Shown: positions 7,472 through 15,493, counted from the first letter of the stretch. The stretch is DNA of 26,246 nucleotides from SVQP01 sp045594705 (GCA_045594705.1 JAZNZB010000103.1:1-26246), one strand, 5' to 3'. Notes: generated by a model not told the origin, from the letters alone. Numbers and translations are program-made.

Positions 7472-8229
7472 GCCTTTGTATCCTCCTTGCTCTCGGCATC
7501 GCGGTCGCGATAAACGCCGAGCGGATAGTAGGGCAGCATATTCTCGTTTGCCCACTGCATTGCCTTTTCGGGCGTCATGCCCCAGTTGGTCGGGCAGGTA
7601 GAGATGACCTCAACCAGCGAAAAGCCCTTGCCGTCGATCTGGTTTTGGAAGGCCTTGAGAATGGCCTTCTTTGCCTTGCGGATGCCCGCAACGCTGGTGA
7701 CGGCCACGCGCTCGATGTACTGCGGGCCTTCCAGCTGTGAGAGCATCTCGGATACTCTGACGGGGAAGCCGCAATGCGCGGTATCTCTGCCGTAGGGCGA
7801 GGTCTGGGTGACCTGTCCGGGCAGGGAGGTGGGAGCCATCTGACCGCCGGTCATGCCGTAGATGGCGTTATTGATGAAAATGACGGTAATGTTCTCGTTA
7901 CGGGCAGCGGCGTGGACCGTCTCTGCCATACCGATTGAGGCAAGGTCGCCGTCACCCTGATAGGTGAATACGATATTTTCGGGATTTGCGCGCTTGATTC
8001 CGGTTGCAACGGCGGGTGCGCGGCCGTGTGCCGCCTCCACCATGTCGCAATTGAAGTAGTTATAGGCCATAACGGAGCAGCCAACGGGGGCAATACCCAC
8101 GGTGTTTCCCTCAATGCCCAGCTCATCCATGGTTTCGGCCACCAGTCTGTGCACGATGCCGTGCGTGCAGCCGGGGCAGTAGTGCATGGTCATATCCGCC
8201 AGAGCGTGCGGTCTTTTGAAAACTACCAT
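7468..8229 (-). CDS. vorA: 2-oxoacid:ferredoxin oxidoreductase, TPP-binding beta subunit
   Basis: This 253-residue subunit binds thiamine pyrophosphate and one 4Fe-4S cluster. The TPP/Mg motif is GDGD (92-95) with Asn121 in the NNAIYGMTGGQ segment. The likely cluster ligands are Cys18 and Cys21 (YCPGC), Cys51 (PVGCS) and Cys212 (STCPTNWG). The start at 8229 follows GGAGGT lying inside the end of the alpha gene, and the two genes are 2 nt apart. The enzyme interconverts a 2-oxoacid plus CoA with acyl-CoA, CO2 and reduced ferredoxin. Sequence features do not prove the exact 2-oxoacid. A branched-chain substrate is inferred from the VorB-like alpha subunit and the adjacent ilvE; 2-oxoglutarate is the main alternative. 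Confidence 0.92.
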   Translation of the reverse strand: MVVFKRPHALADMTMHYCPGCTHGIVHRLVAETMDELGIEGNTVGIAPVGCSVMAYNYFNCDMVEAAHGRAPAVATGIKRANPENIVFTYQGDGDLASIGMAETVHAAARNENITVIFINNAIYGMTGGQMAPTSLPGQVTQTSPYGRDTAHCGFPVRVSEMLSQLEGPQYIERVAVTSVAGIRKAKKAILKAFQNQIDGKGFSLVEVISTCPTNWGMTPEKAMQWANENMLPYYPLGVYRDRDAESKEDTKA

Positions 8230-8231
8230 GA

Positions 8232-9290
8232 TCAGTTACCTCCTGCGATTTTTTCAATGCTCTCGAGCACCTGCTCGGGAGAGGGGATCATACCGCCCGC
8301 TCTGTTGCACAGATATACGGGGCGGATGCATTCCTCGGCCAGCTTGACGTCGTCGATCATCTGACCCATGGAAAGCTCCACGGACAAGAATGCCTTTACC
8401 TGATCGGCTGCCTTGCGGAATGCCTTTTTGGGGAAGGGCCAGAGCGTGATGGGACGGATCATGCCCACCTTGATACCCTTGGCTCTTGCTGCTATGATGG
8501 CGTTCTTGGAGACGCGCGCCGCAATGCCGAAGGCTGCGATGCAGATCTCTGCGTCCTCCATCATGAATTCTTCATACATGACCTCGTTTTCCTCGACCAG
8601 ACGGTAACGCTCAAAGCGGTCGAAGTTCTGGGTCTCCAGCTCCTCGGGAACAAGAGAGAGCGAGTTGACGATGTTGTGCTTTCTCTCCAGCTTGGTTCCG
8701 GTCACGGCCCAGGGCTTTTCCGTCGCGGTGGGCTTGATGTCGGAAAGCGACACCGGCTCCATCATCTGACCCATGGTGCCGTCTGCCAGAATCATGGCGG
8801 TCATGCGGTATTTATCGGCCAGATCAAAGCCCTTGACGGTCAGCTCTGCCATTTCCTGTACCGAGCTGGGAGCCAGCACGATCAGATGGAAGTCACCGTG
8901 ACCGCAGGAGCGGGTGGCCTGGAAGTAGTCGGACTGAGAGGGCTGAATGCCGCCAAGACCGGGGCCACCGCGCTGGACGTTGACGATCAGCGCAGGCAGA
9001 TCAGCACCTGCTAAGTAGGAAATGCCCTCGCTTTTGAGCGAGATTCCGGGGGAGGACGAGGAGGTCATGACTCTCTTGCCCGCAGCGGAAACGCCGTAGA
9101 CCATATTGATGGCCGCGATCTCGCTCTCTGCCTGCAAGAAGCAGCCGCCGATCTTGGGCATCTTCTTGGCCATGTAAGCCGCAATCTCGGTCTGGGGAGT
9201 GATGGGGTAGCCGAAATAGTGACGGCAGCCCGCCATAATGGCAGCCTCGGCGATTGCCTCGTTGCCCTTCATAAGTACCTTATCAGACAT
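8232..9290 (-). CDS. vorB: 2-oxoacid:ferredoxin oxidoreductase, alpha subunit (VorB-type)
   Basis: This 352-residue subunit carries the pyrimidine-binding domain of a TPP oxidoreductase. Family motifs are GNEAIAEAAIMAGC near the N terminus, YPITPQTEI (29-37), QAESEIAAINMVYG (53-66), TSSSSPGISLKSEG (76-89) and VQRGGPGLGG (105-114). The length and these motifs match proteins usually annotated as 3-methyl-2-oxobutanoate dehydrogenase subunit VorB. It is preceded 21 nt upstream by the ferredoxin subunit and followed 2 nt later by the beta subunit. The order ferredoxin-alpha-beta-gamma gives a complete four-subunit enzyme. Ferredoxin-linked oxidoreductases of this type are reversible, and the T-box control of the operon points to the reductive, carboxylating direction here. 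Confidence 0.93.
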   Translation of the reverse strand: MSDKVLMKGNEAIAEAAIMAGCRHYFGYPITPQTEIAAYMAKKMPKIGGCFLQAESEIAAINMVYGVSAAGKRVMTSSSSPGISLKSEGISYLAGADLPALIVNVQRGGPGLGGIQPSQSDYFQATRSCGHGDFHLIVLAPSSVQEMAELTVKGFDLADKYRMTAMILADGTMGQMMEPVSLSDIKPTATEKPWAVTGTKLERKHNIVNSLSLVPEELETQNFDRFERYRLVEENEVMYEEFMMEDAEICIAAFGIAARVSKNAIIAARAKGIKVGMIRPITLWPFPKKAFRKAADQVKAFLSVELSMGQMIDDVKLAEECIRPVYLCNRAGGMIPSPEQVLESIEKIAGGN

Positions 9291-9311
9291 GTTTGTTTAC
9301 CTCGCTTTCCG

Positions 9312-9518
9312 TCAGCGTTCCACCGTAATCACGCAGTCGGGGCAGATCAGCGCACAGTTTGCGCAGCCCACGCAAGCGGACATATCGGTGATCTCGGCAG
9401 GGCAATGGCCCTTGGAGTTGATCTTATCTTTTGCGATCTGCAAAAGCTTTTTGGGACAATTTGCCACGCAAAGCCCACAGCCCTTGCATCTCTCGGCATC
9501 AATGGTTAATTTTGCCAT
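9312..9518 (-). CDS. 8Fe ferredoxin-type delta subunit of the oxidoreductase
   Basis: This 68-residue protein has two classical CxxCxxCxxxCP motifs, at Cys11/14/17/21 and Cys49/52/55/59, each binding a 4Fe-4S cluster. Two extra cysteines (39 and 62) lie between and after the motifs. The ATG at 9518 has GGAGG just upstream; a longer ORF would begin inside the ATPase gene and is not needed. It lies 22 nt after the ATPase gene and 21 nt before vorB. It probably passes electrons between the beta subunit's cluster and external ferredoxin. Confidence 0.93.
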   Translation of the reverse strand: MAKLTIDAERCKGCGLCVANCPKKLLQIAKDKINSKGHCPAEITDMSACVGCANCALICPDCVITVER

Positions 9519-9540
9519 AGTAGGGGTCCTCCGTAGTGTA

Positions 9541-10203
9541 TCAATAGTATTTTTTCTGTAACGTAATGGGGAAGGGATGCTGCACCTTGTCTTCAAGAGA
9601 CGAGGCAAGCCGCTCTTCAAACGCGGTCATGACCAAGGGCAAGCCCGAAAGCTCACACAGTCGGTCCACGTAAGCCTGCGACGCAAGCACGGTGTCCGCG
9701 TCGGTAAATTCACCCAGGTGAGAGTTGTTGGCGATGGCACTCACGGGCAGCTTGCATGCCTGCTCGATCTCACGCATCACCTCAAGTGCATCCTCGGGGG
9801 TGGGGGTCAGCGCGCGGTGCGCGTTGGCCACGAAGATCATTTGATAATCGTTCTCCTCCCGAATCATATCCACGTATCGGCCAAGTGCGACCGCACCGCG
9901 GTCGTCACCGCCCACGTCCAGCACGGCATACGAATCGCGATGCTCGAAAATGCCGTAAAACGAGGCGGGCATGGCGGGTGCGTCCAGATTGGTGTTGGCG
10001 TAGGGGGAAGAGAGCGTTTTAATGCCAAGGGCAGAGAGCTCGTCCTCGCTGTCCTTGGAGCGGAAATAGGGATTGACGATGTCCATGTCAGCCAAAATTA
10101 CCTGCTTGCCCTGCCTGTGCAAGTGTATGGCGTAATTGACTGCCAGATTGGTTTTTCCGCTGCCGTAATGGCCCACGAAAAGTGTCAGACGCGGGGTGTG
10201 CAT
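9541..10203 (-). CDS. MinD/ParA-like P-loop ATPase, role unknown
   Basis: This is a soluble 220-residue SIMIBI-class nucleotide-binding protein. The N terminus has a Walker A motif GHYGSGKTN (11-19), followed by VILADMDIVNPYFRS, a deviant-type segment with switch-like Asp residues, and AVLDVGGDDRG as a Walker B-like region. The start is ATG at 10203, overlapping the ligase stop as TGATG; a GTG one codon earlier is equally possible. No strong ribosome binding site is seen, so translation is probably coupled. It sits between the XRE-cupin ligase and the ferredoxin subunit. SIMIBI ATPases act in metal-centre assembly, partitioning and enzyme activation. Helping to load or activate the Fe-S oxidoreductase is a reasonable guess but is not shown by the sequence. 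Confidence 0.8.
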   Translation of the reverse strand: MHTPRLTLFVGHYGSGKTNLAVNYAIHLHRQGKQVILADMDIVNPYFRSKDSEDELSALGIKTLSSPYANTNLDAPAMPASFYGIFEHRDSYAVLDVGGDDRGAVALGRYVDMIREENDYQMIFVANAHRALTPTPEDALEVMREIEQACKLPVSAIANNSHLGEFTDADTVLASQAYVDRLCELSGLPLVMTAFEERLASSLEDKVQHPFPITLQKKYY

Positions 10204-12485
10204 CACAGCTTGTTACGGATGATCTTTCCGCTTGTTGTTTTGGGCAGGCTGTCGCAGAAGACCACGATTCTGGGATATTTATAGGGAGCTGTACGCGATT
10301 TGACGTACTGCTGAATTTCCTTTTTGAGCTCTTCGGAGGGCTGCTTGCCGCCCGTGAGCACGATGCTGGCCTTGACCACCTGGCCGCGGATCTCGTCGGG
10401 GGAAGCGCTGACGCCGCATTCCAGCACGTAGGGCAGCTCCATGATAACAGACTCGATCTCGAACGGACCAAAACGGAAGCCGGACGACTTGATGACGTCG
10501 TCCACGCGGCCGACGTACCAGTAGTAGCCGTCCTCGTCGCGCCACGCCACGTCACCGGTGTGGTAGTAGCCGTCGTGCCATACCTCTGCGGTCTTTTCGG
10601 GAGCGTTGTAGTAGCCCTGGAACAGACCGTTGGGGTGCTCTTTATCGGTGCGGATGACGATCTCGCCCGATTCACCTACGTCCACGGGATTGCCGTCGGG
10701 GTCCACGATGCTGACGTCGTAGAGCGGTACGGGCTTGCCCATAGAGCCGATCTTGGGCGTCATGCCGGCAAGGTTGCCGATGACCAGGGTGGTCTCGGAC
10801 TGGCCAAAGCCCTCCATGAGCGAAAGACCGGTCAGCTCCTTGAAGCGGTGGTAGACCTCGGGGTTGAGCGCTTCGCCCGCGATGGCCGCGTGCTTGACCG
10901 AGGACAGATCGTATTTGGTCAGATCCTGCTTGATCATCATGCGGTACATGGTGGGGGGAGCACAGAAGGTGGTGATGTTGTATTTTGCAAACATGGGAAG
11001 AATGACCGACGCGTCAAAGCGGTCGAAGTCGTAAACGAAGGTTGCGCCCTCGCACAGCCACTGACCGTACATCTTACCCCACATGGCCTTGGCCCAGCCG
11101 GTATCCGAAATGGTCAGGTGCAGACCCTCGGGATCCACGCAATGCCAGTACTTGGCGGTATGGAAGTGACCCAGCGCATACTTGTAGCTGTGCGCTGCGA
11201 TCTTGGGGTAGCCGGTCGTGCCCGACGTAAAGAACATGAGCATCAGATCGTCGCCACCGGGGGAGTTTTCGTCTCTCTCCCATTTGCCGCTGAACAGCGA
11301 GTACTCGCTGTCAAAGTCGCGCCAACCGTCTCTCTTGCCGCCGACCAGGATCTTGGTGGTCAGTGTGGGGCTTTCGGCTGCCGCCAGCTCAACCTGGTGC
11401 GCCACGTCGCCGTCTGCTGTGCACACGATGGCGGAAACGCCCGCAGCTTCGAAGCGGTAGGAAAGGTCGTGCTCCTGCAGCTGGTTGGTGGCGGGAATGG
11501 CGATCGCACCGATCTTGTGCAGTGCCAGCATGGAGAACCAGAACTGGTAGTGACGCTTGCAGATCAGCATGACGCGGTCGCCTCTCTTGATGCCCAGCGA
11601 CTTGAAGTAGTTGGCACACTGAGAGGAGGCGCGCTTGATGTCGCCAAAGCTGAAGCGGCGCTCGGTCATGTCGCCTGAAACGTGCAGCATGGCAAGCTTA
11701 TCCGGCTTTTCGCGGCCCAGGGTGTCGATGATGTCGAATGCAAAGTTGAAGCGGTCGGTATTCTTGAACGAGATGGACTTGAGAATGCCCTTGTCGTCCT
11801 CTACCGTGTCCACGAAGTTATGGTAAACGCGCTTCTGATCGTCGCGCACCGGCAGCGTGGGAGCAGAGCCGGTTTCGACTGCCTTGATCTGCTCGGCCGC
11901 ATCCGGGTCAAGCACGATGGCATAGAAGGTACAGTCCTTACCGCCCACGGCAACCATACCGTGCGGAATGGACGAGTCGTAATAAATGGTGTCGCCTGCG
12001 CTCAGGATCTCCACGTGGTCACCGACCTGTACCTTGAGGCGTCCGTCGATGACGATGTCACATTCCTGGCCCTGGTGGCTGGTGACAGCGATGGGCGCGT
12101 TTTCGGCCTCTTCGCTGTAGGTGGCGCGCACGAACAAAGGCTCGGCGATCCTGCTTTTGAAGGTGTAGGCCATGTTGTAGTAGTTCATGCCGTGCGCCTG
12201 CTCGATCTTCTGACCGGCACCGCGGCGCGTCAGCGTATAGGTCTGCAGCTTGGGGGCTGAGCCCTCGATGATCTCGGTCACGTCTACGCGAAGCACCTGT
12301 GCGCAGCGGTAGATGAAGGCGAAGTTGAGGTCGCGCTTGCCCGCTTCACAATCGAGGTATTCCTCGGTCGAAACGCCGGTGGCGTTGGCCATGTATTCTA
12401 CGCTCAGTCCCTCGATCTCGCGCAGCTCGCGGATACGCGCGGCCATCTCTATGATTTTTTGTTCAAGTCCTGTCAGAGTACTCAT
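10203..12485 (-). CDS. XRE HTH-cupin-acyl-CoA synthetase fusion (operon copy)
   Basis: This 760-residue protein has three parts. Residues about 10-72 are an XRE-type helix-turn-helix (RIRELREIEGLSVEYMA...GVSTEEYLDCEAGKRD). Residues about 115-195 are a cupin with TSHQGQE (135-141), IPHG (173-176) and AGDTIYYD (163-170). Residues about 225-760 are an AMP-forming acyl-CoA ligase of the acetyl/medium-chain type, with P-loop TSGTTGYPK (420-428), EGFGQSET (558-565), TGD (643-645) and catalytic Lys754 in TTSGKII. XRE-cupin pairs are normally small-molecule-binding transcription factors; fusion to the enzyme suggests a ligase that senses its substrate, or that also binds DNA. The ATG at 12485 has AAGGAG 11 nt upstream. 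A longer ORF to 12584 would run into the T-box terminator and is rejected. It is the first gene of the operon. The acyl substrate is inferred to be a branched short-chain fatty acid from context. Confidence 0.9.
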   Translation of the reverse strand: MSTLTGLEQKIIEMAARIRELREIEGLSVEYMANATGVSTEEYLDCEAGKRDLNFAFIYRCAQVLRVDVTEIIEGSAPKLQTYTLTRRGAGQKIEQAHGMNYYNMAYTFKSRIAEPLFVRATYSEEAENAPIAVTSHQGQECDIVIDGRLKVQVGDHVEILSAGDTIYYDSSIPHGMVAVGGKDCTFYAIVLDPDAAEQIKAVETGSAPTLPVRDDQKRVYHNFVDTVEDDKGILKSISFKNTDRFNFAFDIIDTLGREKPDKLAMLHVSGDMTERRFSFGDIKRASSQCANYFKSLGIKRGDRVMLICKRHYQFWFSMLALHKIGAIAIPATNQLQEHDLSYRFEAAGVSAIVCTADGDVAHQVELAAAESPTLTTKILVGGKRDGWRDFDSEYSLFSGKWERDENSPGGDDLMLMFFTSGTTGYPKIAAHSYKYALGHFHTAKYWHCVDPEGLHLTISDTGWAKAMWGKMYGQWLCEGATFVYDFDRFDASVILPMFAKYNITTFCAPPTMYRMMIKQDLTKYDLSSVKHAAIAGEALNPEVYHRFKELTGLSLMEGFGQSETTLVIGNLAGMTPKIGSMGKPVPLYDVSIVDPDGNPVDVGESGEIVIRTDKEHPNGLFQGYYNAPEKTAEVWHDGYYHTGDVAWRDEDGYYWYVGRVDDVIKSSGFRFGPFEIESVIMELPYVLECGVSASPDEIRGQVVKASIVLTGGKQPSEELKKEIQQYVKSRTAPYKYPRIVVFCDSLPKTTSGKIIRNKL

Positions 12486-12533
12486 GTCTGATAATTCTCC
12501 TTGTAATTCGGTTGGGTGTCGGGGAAAAAGTAT

Positions 12534-12561
12534 GCCCGTCTCAAGTCGACTTGAGACGGGC
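12534..12561 (-). terminator. T-box terminator hairpin of the VOR operon
   Basis: The 28 bp are fully self-complementary and on the minus strand are followed by an A-T-rich run ending in five T (12521-12533 region). The 5' arm contains GTCTCAAG, which can instead pair with TTGAG in the T-box sequence at 12574-12591. This gives the expected switch between antiterminator and terminator. Confidence 0.88.
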
Positions 12562-12810
12562 AAAAAATATGTCCGCGGTACCACTCAAATTGCGCAAAAT
12601 GCGCCACTTTGGGGATGCATGATCCCGTGCCTTAACGCGGCCGTTACGGAGGGGTCTACTTGCCTTGTCGCCAAATAGGGGGACAGATGCTTTCTTCCCT
12701 CGGCTCGGAAATCAGATCGCAAAGAAATCCTTATCGGCTCACACCTGCCGCCGACTCTCTGAAAATGAAAGTTCCTTGCGAATTTTTCGTCATCGCCTTT
12801 CAAGAAATTA
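12534..12810 (-). promoter_or_regulatory. T-box riboswitch, specifier read as CUG (Leu), controls the VOR operon
   Basis: The minus strand carries the T-box core AATTTGAGTGGTACCGCG (12574-12591), whose TGGT bulge would pair with an ACCA acceptor end; tRNA-Leu and tRNA-Ile both have discriminator A. A Stem I region with AGAGAG and a distal GTCGGC...GCCGAT hairpin lies upstream. By comparison with the second T-box, the specifier loop is ATCTGATTTCCGAGCC (about 12702-12717). CTG (12713-12715) followed by a purine is the best codon; ATC (12715-12717) is the alternative but is followed by T. Uncharged tRNA should stabilise the antiterminator and switch on all nine genes downstream. T-box identity is certain to me, the specifier is not. 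Confidence 0.93.
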
Positions 12811-12816
12811 CCTATA

Positions 12817-12845
12817 ATTATATCATAGATAGCCTGCTGTGTCAA
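12817..12845 (-). promoter_or_regulatory. consensus promoter of the T-box/VOR operon
   Basis: On the minus strand TTGACA (12840-12845) and TATAAT (12817-12822) match the sigma-A consensus exactly with a 17-nt spacer. Transcription should begin near 12810, at the start of the T-box leader. This promoter lies 52 nt past the stop of the paralogous ligase gene. Confidence 0.9.
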
Positions 12846-12896
12846 GGCTTTTTTGCAAGTTTCATTTGGTGAAGTTGCAAAAAATACCCATCAAAA

Positions 12897-15167
12897 TCAA
12901 AGCTTATTTCGGATAATTTTACCGCTGATGGTTTTGGGCAACTCGTCCTTGAATACCACGATACGGGGATATTTGTAGGGAGCGGTATGAGACTTGACGT
13001 AGTCCTGGATCTCCTTTTTGAGTGCGTCGGTGGGCTCGGTGCCCTTGGTCAGCACGATGCTGGCCTTGACTACCTGGCCTCTGATCTCGTCAGGCTCTGC
13101 GCTGACGCCGCATTCCAGCACGTAGGGCAGCTCCATGATGACCGACTCGATCTCAAACGGACCGATGCGATAGCCCGAAGACTTGATGACGTCGTCGATA
13201 CGTCCGACGAACCAAAGGTATCCGTCCTCGTCCATGGTTGCCTGGTCACCTGTGTGGTAATAGCCGTCGTGCCATACGTCGCGGGTTCTTTCCTCGTCGC
13301 GGTAATAGCCGATAAAGAGGCCGCAGGGAACGTTTTCTCCGACTCGGATGCAGATCTCGCCTGTGTCACCTGTCTTGCAGGGATTGCCGTCGGGATCAAG
13401 CAGCACCACGTCGTAAAGGGGACTGGGTCTGCCCATAGAGCCGATCTTGGGGGTCGTGCCCACAAAGTTTGCAATGGAAAGCGTGGTTTCGGTCTGGCCA
13501 AAGCCCTCCATGATGGTCAGGCCGGTTGCCTTCTTGAACTGGATCGAGACCTCGGGGTTGAGTGCTTCGCCTGCTGTGGTCGCGTATTGGATCGAGGACA
13601 GGTCGTACTTGGACAGATCCTCCTTGATAAAGAAGCGGTACATGGTGGGGGGAGCGCAGAAGGTGGTGATGCCGTACTTGGCAAACATGGGCAGAATATC
13701 CTCGGAGCGGAATCTGTCAAAGTCGTAGGTAAAGGTTGCCGCCTCGCACAGCCACTGGCCGTACAGCTTGCCCCAGAGTGCCTTGCCCCAGCCGGTATCC
13801 GAAATGGTGAAGTGCAGGCCGCCGGGCTTGACGTTATGCCAATGCTTTGCGGTGGGGTAGTGGCCCAGCGCGTACTTATAGGAATGGGTTGCGATACGGG
13901 GGTATCCGGTCGTGCCCGAGGTAAACAGCATCAGCATGGGATCGTTGCCGCAGGGGGAGTCCTCGGTGCGGAAGTAGTGCGTGCTGAAGCGTTCCATCTC
14001 AACGTTGTAATCGTGCCAGCCGGGCTTTTTGCCGCCCACCAAGATCTTGCACATATCCGGGAATTCCGCAGCCGCCTTTTCGGCCTCGTCGGAAACCGCA
14101 CCGTCCGCAGTGCACACGATAGCCTTGACGCCTGCTGCCTTGTATCTGTAAGAGAAGTCGTGCTCGACCAGCTGATTGGTCGCGGGAATAGCCACCGCGC
14201 CGATCTTGTGCAGTGCCAGCATGCAGAACCAGAACTGATAATGACGCTTGAGCACCAGCATGACCGTGTCGCCTCTCTTGATGCCGAGAGACTCAAAATA
14301 GTTGGCGGTCTTGGCCGAATACTTCTTCATATCGCTGAAGGTGAACTTGCGGTCGGTCTTGTCGTTTGCCACCCACATCATAGCCAGCTTGTCGGGCGAC
14401 TTTTGCGCAATGGCGTCCACGCAGTCAAAGGCAAAGTTGAACTTATCCTCATTCTTGAACTTGATACCGTTGAACACGCCGTTCTCATCGTAGTAGGATT
14501 CAACGAAGTTATCCGCAACGGTGACGGTATCAGTCTCTGCGACGGTTGTCTTGGGAGCGACAAAGGGCGTTTCGGGATACTCCTCGCTGACAAGGCCGTC
14601 CTGCGGATTGAGTACTACTGCATGGAACTCACAGCCGCCCTCACTGACTGCGATCATACCGTGGGGGATCAAGCTGTTATAGAAAATGGAGTCGCCTTCG
14701 TATAAGACGTCCACGTGGTTGCCTACCTGCACCTTCAGAGCACCCTTGACAATGACGTCGAACTCCTGGCCATTGTGCGAGCTGAGCTTGATGGGCGCGT
14801 TCTGCTCCTCGGGAATGTAGGGGAACTTGACAAGGAAGGGCTCTGCGAGCTTATCCTTGAACTTGGGGGCCAAGTTGTTGTACTCGACGCCGTGCTGCTT
14901 CAAAATCTTCAGACCGTCGCCGCGTCTGGTAATGGCAAAGGAGGTCAGCGTGGTGCTTCGACCCTCCAGAAGGTCGACCACCTCGACGTCGCACGCCTTG
15001 GCGCACTTGTAAATAAAGGTAAAGCTGAAGTCTGTCTCACCCTGCTCAAGCAGCAGATAGTCCTCGACCGAAACACCGGTCAGCTTTGCCAGCTCTGCGG
15101 GGGAATAGCCCTTTGCTTCTCGCAGGTTCTTGATTCTCCCTGCGACTTCCTTCAAACTGTAATCCAT
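12897..15167 (-). CDS. XRE HTH-cupin-acyl-CoA synthetase fusion (second paralogue)
   Basis: This 756-residue protein is a full-length paralogue of the first operon ligase, with the same three parts: XRE helix-turn-helix (about 5-68), cupin (about 108-188; SSHNGQEF 129-136, IPHG 167-170) and AMP-forming acyl-CoA ligase (about 220-756; EGFGQTET 554-561, TGD 639-641, catalytic Lys750). The ligase halves are much more alike than the HTH-cupin halves, which suggests the sensor parts have diverged in ligand or operator. The P-loop reads TSGTTGYPR (416-424), with Arg where the operon copy has Lys. ATG at 15167 follows AAAGGAG at an 8-nt spacing; a longer ORF to 15284 would enter the T-box terminator. 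It has its own promoter and T-box and is followed by the next T-box, so it forms a single-gene unit. A different branched acid from its paralogue (2-methylbutyrate, if the specifier is Ile) is inferred. Confidence 0.9.
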   Translation of the reverse strand: MDYSLKEVAGRIKNLREAKGYSPAELAKLTGVSVEDYLLLEQGETDFSFTFIYKCAKACDVEVVDLLEGRSTTLTSFAITRRGDGLKILKQHGVEYNNLAPKFKDKLAEPFLVKFPYIPEEQNAPIKLSSHNGQEFDVIVKGALKVQVGNHVDVLYEGDSIFYNSLIPHGMIAVSEGGCEFHAVVLNPQDGLVSEEYPETPFVAPKTTVAETDTVTVADNFVESYYDENGVFNGIKFKNEDKFNFAFDCVDAIAQKSPDKLAMMWVANDKTDRKFTFSDMKKYSAKTANYFESLGIKRGDTVMLVLKRHYQFWFCMLALHKIGAVAIPATNQLVEHDFSYRYKAAGVKAIVCTADGAVSDEAEKAAAEFPDMCKILVGGKKPGWHDYNVEMERFSTHYFRTEDSPCGNDPMLMLFTSGTTGYPRIATHSYKYALGHYPTAKHWHNVKPGGLHFTISDTGWGKALWGKLYGQWLCEAATFTYDFDRFRSEDILPMFAKYGITTFCAPPTMYRFFIKEDLSKYDLSSIQYATTAGEALNPEVSIQFKKATGLTIMEGFGQTETTLSIANFVGTTPKIGSMGRPSPLYDVVLLDPDGNPCKTGDTGEICIRVGENVPCGLFIGYYRDEERTRDVWHDGYYHTGDQATMDEDGYLWFVGRIDDVIKSSGYRIGPFEIESVIMELPYVLECGVSAEPDEIRGQVVKASIVLTKGTEPTDALKKEIQDYVKSHTAPYKYPRIVVFKDELPKTISGKIIRNKL

Positions 15168-15230
15168 GTTGTAATCTCCTTTCATTCCCGAAGCAGCGAT
15201 CTGCCTCGGATGATCTGACAAAAAACAAAA

Positions 15231-15262
15231 ACCCGCCTCAAAAGAAATCCTTTGAGACGAGC
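15231..15262 (-). terminator. T-box terminator hairpin of the second ligase gene
   Basis: On the minus strand a 12-bp stem with several G-T pairs (15251-15262 with 15231-15242) is followed by a T-rich run through about 15221. The 5' arm contains GTCTCAAA, which can pair alternatively with TTTGAG of the T-box at 15270-15287. Confidence 0.82.
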
Positions 15263-15487
15263 AAAAACTCGCGGTACCACTCAAATTACACCCATAGGGG
15301 GTGTCACTCTGCGGGGCGCATGACCCCTGTGCACACTAACGCGGTGCCGCATCGGGTCGTCCTACCTATCGAACGACCGGCTCGAAAGTGATGGGGAAAC
15401 GGTCTGTCTTGCCGCGGCTCTCACCAAACGCCGCTTCTCTGTGCCAATCCCTGACTGTCCCGTCTTTGTCATAGCCTTTGAAATTTT
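15231..15487 (-). promoter_or_regulatory. T-box riboswitch, specifier read as AUC (Ile), controls the second ligase
   Basis: The minus strand carries the same 18-nt T-box core, AATTTGAGTGGTACCGCG (15270-15287), as the operon leader. Stem I has CAGAGAAG and a distal GCGGC...GCCGC hairpin. The specifier segment is CCCATCACTTTCGAGCC: ATC (15390-15392) followed by A and then CTTTCGAG, a very typical arrangement, giving isoleucine. The TGGT bulge fits the ACCA end of tRNA-Ile. Expression of the downstream ligase should rise when tRNA-Ile is uncharged. Confidence 0.93.
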
Positions 15488-15493
15488 GACCCC

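Larger units (their letters stand above)
12486..12896 (-). other. gene-free interval between the two XRE-cupin ligases
   Basis: This 411-nt interval holds, in minus-strand order, a short spacer with an A/T-rich inverted repeat (12849-12858 with 12875-12884), a consensus promoter, the T-box leader and terminator, and a ribosome binding site (12497-12502). No separate terminator for the upstream ligase gene is evident, so read-through from that gene into this leader is possible. Confidence 0.7.

Noticed and set aside
12534..12561. The 28-bp perfect palindrome as an operator for the XRE domain
   Set aside because: It is fully explained as the T-box terminator, with the sequence shared with the second leader set by antiterminator pairing. 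Dual use as an operator is possible but has no separate support.
12486..12584. N-terminal extension of the operon ligase to a start at 12584 (and of the second ligase to 15284)
   Set aside because: The extensions translate through the T-box terminator hairpins. The internal ATGs at 12485 and 15167 have proper ribosome binding sites and give natural HTH N termini.
12849..12884. Inverted repeat between the second ligase and the operon promoter as an intrinsic terminator
   Set aside because: The stem is mostly A/T and no T run follows it on the minus strand.
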